A stretch of DNA of 64,000 nucleotides from Haloimpatiens lingqiaonensis (lineage in GTDB: Bacteria; Bacillota; Clostridia; Clostridiales; Clostridiaceae): positions 1 to 64,000 of the forward strand of contig NZ_CABDWS010000004.1 in NCBI RefSeq assembly GCF_901447495.1, read 5' to 3'. This document shows, piece after piece, positions 61,001-64,000 of the stretch. Numbering within the stretch: position 1 is the stretch's first letter; each line of letters opens with the position of its first letter. The notes under the pieces are model-generated. The model was not told the DNA's origin. It searched no databases and worked only from the letters and a program-made list of their open reading frames with translations. The translations under genes were made by a program, and so were the position numbers.

Positions 61001-62301
61001 CTGCTTTAGAAAAAGTTATCTTTACAGAAGAAATGAGAGAAAAGCATACCATATTAGCACCACAAATGTCTCCTATACATTTTCAATTTTTACAGGAGGC
61101 CATGAGATGTGGAGGATATAATTTAGAAATACTTCCAGCAGTAGACAATGAAGCTATAGAAGAGGGTCTTAAATATGTAAATAATGATGCCTGTTATCCT
61201 TCTATTATAGTAGTAGGTCAAATGATTAAAGCTTTAAAATCAGGAAAATATGATTTGAATAATACATCGGTGATAATATCTCAAACTGGCGGCGGATGCA
61301 GGGCTACTAATTATATAGGTTTTTTGAGGAAGGCCCTTAAGGATGCAGGACTTGAGCATATACCTGTAATATCATTAAATTTTGTTGGACTAGAAAAACA
61401 ACCAGGATTTAAATTAGATATTTCCCTAGCTAAAAAATCCATGATGGCTTTAGTTTACGGAGATTTGCTTATGAGAGTGCTTTATAGAGTAAGACCTTAC
61501 GAAAGAATAAAAGGTTCTGCTAACCAGTTGTATAGTAAGTGGGTTGAAAAATGTAAGAATTCTATAGATAAAGGCGATACTAAGTTATTCAATAAATATG
61601 TTTATGAAATAGTTGAGGATTTTGATAACTTAGAAATAAAGGATATTAAAAAGCCAAGGGTAGGTCTTGTAGGTGAGATACTTGTTAAATTCCATCCTAC
61701 AGCCAATAATAATATAGTGGATATAATAGAGAGCGAAGGAGCAGAAGCAGTAATGCCTGACCTTACAGATTTTTGTCTATATGTAGCTTATAATTATCAG
61801 TATAGAAGAAAATATTTATCAGGCAGCAGAATGGCAGAGTTCTTTGGTAAAATAGGTATAAAATATATAGAACACTATAGAAAACATATGAAGCGAGCTT
61901 TACAAAATAGTAAAAGGTTCACTGCGCCTGCTACCATTGAAAAAATGGCAAAGGGAGCAAGAGAAATACTTTCCATAGGGAATCAAACAGGAGAAGGCTG
62001 GTTTTTAACAGCTGAAATGATAGAACTTATAGAAAGTGGAGCTAAAAATATAGTTTGTATGCAGCCTTTTGCATGCCTGCCAAACCACGTAACAGGTAAA
62101 GGCATGATAAAAGAGTTAAAGCGAAGATATAAGGGTGCCAATATTGTAGCAGTAGACTATGACCCAGGTGCCAGTGAAGTAAATCAATTGAACAGAATTA
62201 AACTTATGCTATCCACGGCCTTTGAAAATTTAGAAAATGAGGAAAAAACTCACCAAGTACAGTTTACTCAACAAGAAATAGCAGCCTCCAACGAAAGATG
62301 A
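58015..62301 (+). CDS. Giant 2-hydroxyacyl-CoA dehydratase activase fusion (BcrA/BadF-type + DUF2229)
   Basis: 1428-residue fusion related to the ATP-dependent electron-donor proteins that activate 2-hydroxyacyl-CoA dehydratases and benzoyl-CoA reductases. Seen: two ASKHA ATPase domains (~5-260, [11 protein letters not shown] and [12 protein letters not shown]; ~320-590, [11 protein letters not shown] and [12 protein letters not shown], the latter the cluster-binding pattern). A Cys-rich motif [10 protein letters not shown]...GNRCERG lies at ~605-640. A DUF2229 region and a C-terminal dehydratase-like domain follow ([31 protein letters not shown]). GGAG lies before this ATG. No dehydratase subunits adjoin, and the physiological substrate of this widespread family is unknown. 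Confidence 0.88.
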   Translation: MKKMFHLGLDVGSTTVKLVVLNGQDEVVYSKYQRHYSDIKKTIVDVVDEAYAKFKNSYITIKVTGSGGLGVSKWLSIGFIQEVVASTKAIKKHIPNTDVAIELGGEDAKITYFDSGIEQRMNGTCAGGTGAFIDQMAALLQTDAMGLNKYAENYKVIYPIAARCGVFAKTDIQPLLNEGAAKEDIAASIFQAVVNQTISGLACGKPIRGNVAFLGGPLYFLKGLRDRFIETLNLKDEQVIFPNNSQLFVALGAAISSKEEEKILAEDLMDKLRNKEFKGEQEVHRLRPLFLNQEELLEFRKRHEYTRVGRKDLSQYSGNCFLGIDAGSTTTKAALISDEGQLIYSYYGSNGGNPLLSTINILKDLYGKLPKEACIVNSTVTGYGEGLIKAAMKVDIGEIETVAHYKAAEFFLPSVDFILDIGGQDMKCLRIKDGVINSIMLNEACSSGCGSFIETFAHSLNMSVQDFAKEALKAESPVDLGSRCTVFMNSRVKQAQKEGASVGDISAGLSYSVIKNALQKVIKIRNPEEMGENIIVQGGTFYNDAVLRSFELISGREAIRPDIAGIMGAFGAAIIAKERYQQGRESTLLKANQLEDFKCEMEMRRCGLCGNNCMLTVNKFSDGREFISGNRCERGAGIKDKKEKLPNLFDYKYKRTFSYAPLKKEEAKRGVIGIPRVLNIYENYPFWFTFLTGLGFRVELSCRSTRKVYEMGIETIPSESVCYPAKIAHGHIMDLINRGVNTIFYPCIPFEKKEIDGADNHYNCPIVTSYAEVIKNNMDIIKDKHIKFMNPFFSLDDKKKLAKRLYDEFKDFKVSKQEINEALDRAWIEREKVKEDIRKKGEEVLAYLDTTGKKGIVLAGRPYHIDPEINHGLPNLINEYGMAVLTEDSVCHLGKINRPLRIVDQWVYHSRLYAAASFVGERDNLELIQLNSFGCGLDAVTTDQVQEILNAHGKIYTALKIDEVNNLGAVRIRIRSLKAAMDERNKNGLKVKKASTALEKVIFTEEMREKHTILAPQMSPIHFQFLQEAMRCGGYNLEILPAVDNEAIEEGLKYVNNDACYPSIIVVGQMIKALKSGKYDLNNTSVIISQTGGGCRATNYIGFLRKALKDAGLEHIPVISLNFVGLEKQPGFKLDISLAKKSMMALVYGDLLMRVLYRVRPYERIKGSANQLYSKWVEKCKNSIDKGDTKLFNKYVYEIVEDFDNLEIKDIKKPRVGLVGEILVKFHPTANNNIVDIIESEGAEAVMPDLTDFCLYVAYNYQYRRKYLSGSRMAEFFGKIGIKYIEHYRKHMKRALQNSKRFTAPATIEKMAKGAREILSIGNQTGEGWFLTAEMIELIESGAKNIVCMQPFACLPNHVTGKGMIKELKRRYKGANIVAVDYDPGASEVNQLNRIKLMLSTAFENLENEEKTHQVQFTQQEIAASNER

Positions 62302-62371
62302 TAAGCATAAATTGCGGAGCAATTTATGGCTTAAGTGTGCTAGTGTGCCAGTGGGCTAGAGGGCTAGTAAA
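62302..62371 (+). terminator. Hairpin and octamer tract after the activase
   Basis: CATAAATTGC GGAG CAATTTATG hairpin, related to the one after the MFS gene at 17863, then GTGTGCTA/GTGGGCTA octamers (62335-62368). Confidence 0.6.
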
Positions 62372-62620
62372 GGAGGATTTTCCTCCACTGCGTTACGGAA
62401 AATCTTTAATCAAATAAGTGGTATAGTGGGAAAAGGTATAACTGATTCATTAAATGAAGTGGTTATACCTTTGCTTTTAAGGGCTTAAAAAATCTTTTAT
62501 TGGCGATAGCCAGGGAAAATATAGAAATATCAAATATCAAATATTAAATATTAAATATCAAATATCAAATAATGTTGAAATTCCTATGGAATTTCTTAAA
62601 TTAGAATTTGTGGAGGAAGT
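62372..62620 (+). repeat. Type B module, copy 5
   Basis: Complete three-hairpin module followed by heptamer tracts and module F (62690-62830, with GTAGCCCACTGATTTATAATG and AAGGCTCCGCCTAAAAA). Then comes an inverted module B end (62885-62930) and the linker before A5. Confidence 0.85.
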
Positions 62621-62972
62621 AAGAAGTGACAAGTGACAATGGACAATTGAGAATTAAGTAAGGGTTAAGAAGTAATAGGTAAAATTTCAGAAGTTTAGCA
62701 CTTAAAAAGTTTTTTGGACGTAGCCCACTGATTTATAATGAAAGATTTATTTTAATAAGTATCATATAACTTTTCGAAAGGCTCCGCCTAAAAAATATTA
62801 TGAGCCCCTTATTTAATATTTGATATTTATTATTTATATATTTAGCCTGGCTATCGCCAATAAAAGATTATGAGCGCTTTTCTATTTATAGATTAAAGAT
62901 TTTCTATAGCAAAGCGGCGGAAAATCATCCTTTAGTAGGCTGTCCCCCCCCGTGACCATATACGCATGAACT

Positions 62973-63205
62973 GAAAAATCTGATTTTAATGGAGTGATAA
63001 ATGTGAAATTTAGGACTATTGAACTAGTCTTAGAACTTCTTTATTTGTCCATTTAAAGCACCGTTAAGAAGTTTTCATTGCTTGAGCGAGGAACGAGTGA
63101 GTTTGAAAACTTTAGGGGCTTTAAATGGACAAATATTAGAAGTTTTTGGCGTACTGTTCAAGTCCAAAATTTCACATTTATCACGGAATTAAAAGCAGAT
63201 TTTTC
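62973..63205 (-). repeat. Type A long-hairpin repeat, copy A5 (inverted)
   Basis: 233 bp, with arms GATAAATGTGAAATTT / AAATTTCACATTTATC. Its ends are not fully matched (CTGATTTTAAT against TTAAAAGCAG), so it shows an intermediate state of a paired arm position. It lies 23 bp from the stop of the binding-protein gene. Confidence 0.9.
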
Positions 63206-63227
63206 CTATGCCATTACATCACTATCT

Positions 63228-64000
63228 CTATTTTGTGTTTTTCATTACTTTTTCTGCAAAACTGTTGTTGACTATCTTTTCAAAAGGTGGTCTTTGAGGT
63301 ATTAGATCTGATTTATAGGATTGAATAATATCCATAAGTCTATTTAAGTCTTCTTTTTTCATAACTGGAGTTTCTGCAAAAGCATTTGTAGCTCTATAGT
63401 TTTTAATAACTTTAGATAGAATTTCTTCATCGCTGCCTGGGAAGAAACTTTTTATGGATTTAGCCACGTCTTTATCACTGTGATTCTTAACCCATAACTG
63501 AGATTTATGGATGGCTCTTGTAAACTTTTCTAATATTTCAGGGTTTTCTTTCATATATGATTTAGTAGAAAAATAACAGGTATATGGTATAGTACCGGCA
63601 CTTTCTCCAATGGAGGCAACAATGTGACCTGAGTTATCCTTTTCTAGCAAACTGGCAGTAGGTTCAAAAAGAGCTACGTAATCGCCAGTACCAGATTTAA
63701 AAGCACCGGATGTGGCAGTGAAAGCTAAATTTGTAATTAGTTTAACATCTTTATTTGGGTCTATACCATGATTTTTAAGAACATATTCAAGAGACATTTC
63801 AGGCATGCCGCCAGGTCTACCACCTATTATGGTTTTTCCCTTTAGAGATTCCCAGTTAAAATTATCTTCTTTATTTCTACCCACTAAGAAGGAACCATCT
63901 GTTTGAGTTAATTGTGCAAATAATACAGGATAATCTTCTTTGTTTTGATTATAAATATATATAACCTGTTCTGGTCCACAAAAACCTATGTCTGCACTTT
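63228..64000 (-). CDS. ABC substrate-binding protein (SsuA/NMT1-like), 3' part, cut by window edge
   Basis: The open frame continues past position 64000, so the N-terminus, including any signal peptide, is missing. A GTG at ~63884 is internal, not a start: upstream codons read ...SADIGFCGPEQVIYIYNQNK... in the same frame. Seen: LKGKTIIGGRPGGMPEMSLEYVLKNHGIDPNKDVKLI, typical of NMT1/THI5/SsuA-type binding proteins, and YFSTKSYMKENPEILEKFTRAI. Ligands in the family include sulfonates, taurine, nitrate and thiamine precursors. It is the likely partner of the ABC pair at 56.1-57.6 kb, which has no binding protein of its own. Confidence 0.88.
   Translation of the reverse strand, partial: SADIGFCGPEQVIYIYNQNKEDYPVLFAQLTQTDGSFLVGRNKEDNFNWESLKGKTIIGGRPGGMPEMSLEYVLKNHGIDPNKDVKLITNLAFTATSGAFKSGTGDYVALFEPTASLLEKDNSGHIVASIGESAGTIPYTCYFSTKSYMKENPEILEKFTRAIHKSQLWVKNHSDKDVAKSIKSFFPGSDEEILSKVIKNYRATNAFAETPVMKKEDLNRLMDIIQSYKSDLIPQRPPFEKIVNNSFAEKVMKNTK

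Noticed and set aside
63078-63305. 75-codon plus-strand frame
   Set aside because: It consists of hairpin repeat A5 and antisense to the binding-protein gene.

Overview
The window is AT-rich DNA from a low-GC Firmicute, most likely Clostridium sensu stricto. I would guess the C. botulinum/C. sporogenes relatives, but the sequence does not prove this. The reasons are A/T-ending codons, AGGAGG-type ribosome binding sites, anaerobic and Fe-S or B12 enzymes (class II ribonucleotide reductase, a 2-hydroxyacyl-CoA dehydratase activase), HutP and YaaR homologues, and clostridial-type Mn2+ and preQ1 riboswitches. I found no rRNA, tRNA, CRISPR array, prophage or intact transposase.

Layout. 0-6 kb: a beta-CASP RNase-like protein converges on a B12-dependent ribonucleotide reductase whose promoter carries two NrdR-box-like palindromes spaced 31 bp. 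6-14.7 kb: a lipoprotein, an Rrf2 regulator, an APC permease, a gamma-carbonic-anhydrase-like protein, free-methionine-R-sulfoxide reductase, and a P-type ATPase preceded by a yybP-ykoY (Mn2+) riboswitch. 14.7-27.6 kb: an MFS transporter, a split chromate transporter pair, YaaR, glutamine-dependent NAD synthetase, an NfeD/SPFH pair and a MATE transporter, separated by repeat-filled gaps of up to 1.9 kb. 27.9-33 kb: methionine aminopeptidase with a SEC-C zinc motif, an unknown protein, and larC-larE-larB for the nickel-pincer cofactor. 33-35.7 kb: a chorismate mutase-shikimate dehydrogenase fusion, shikimate kinase and dehydroquinase, preceded by a consensus promoter and a strong terminator. 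36.5-41.9 kb: an HMA-fold protein, YitT, RidA, a YheO-type regulator, and a two-component system with a frameshifted response regulator. 42.5-51 kb: a FtsX-type ABC pair with an operator palindrome, an L,D-transpeptidase, HutP, a TrpXYZ-like ABC importer with an attenuated leader, and QueT with a preQ1-I riboswitch. 51-64 kb: an M16 peptidase, a RecX with a duplicated module, a transglutaminase, a TPR protein, a SsuBC/TauBC-like ABC pair, a 1428-residue activase fusion, and the 3' part of an ABC substrate-binding protein that runs off the window.

The most unusual content is intergenic. At least five repeat classes recur: (A) a ~234-bp long-hairpin element whose two arms change together between copies; (B) a multi-hairpin module often joined to A; (D) another long hairpin with a GC-rich branched tip; (E) a two-hairpin element bounded by short inverted ends; and heptamer and octamer tandem arrays. 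Half-elements and identical junctions show that the modules are shuffled as units. The CTAG-containing heptamers place UAG every 7 nt on both strands. This matches the published HutP recognition pattern (UAG-N4-UAG-N4-UAG), and a HutP homologue lies in the same window with no hut genes beside it. That link is speculative but testable.
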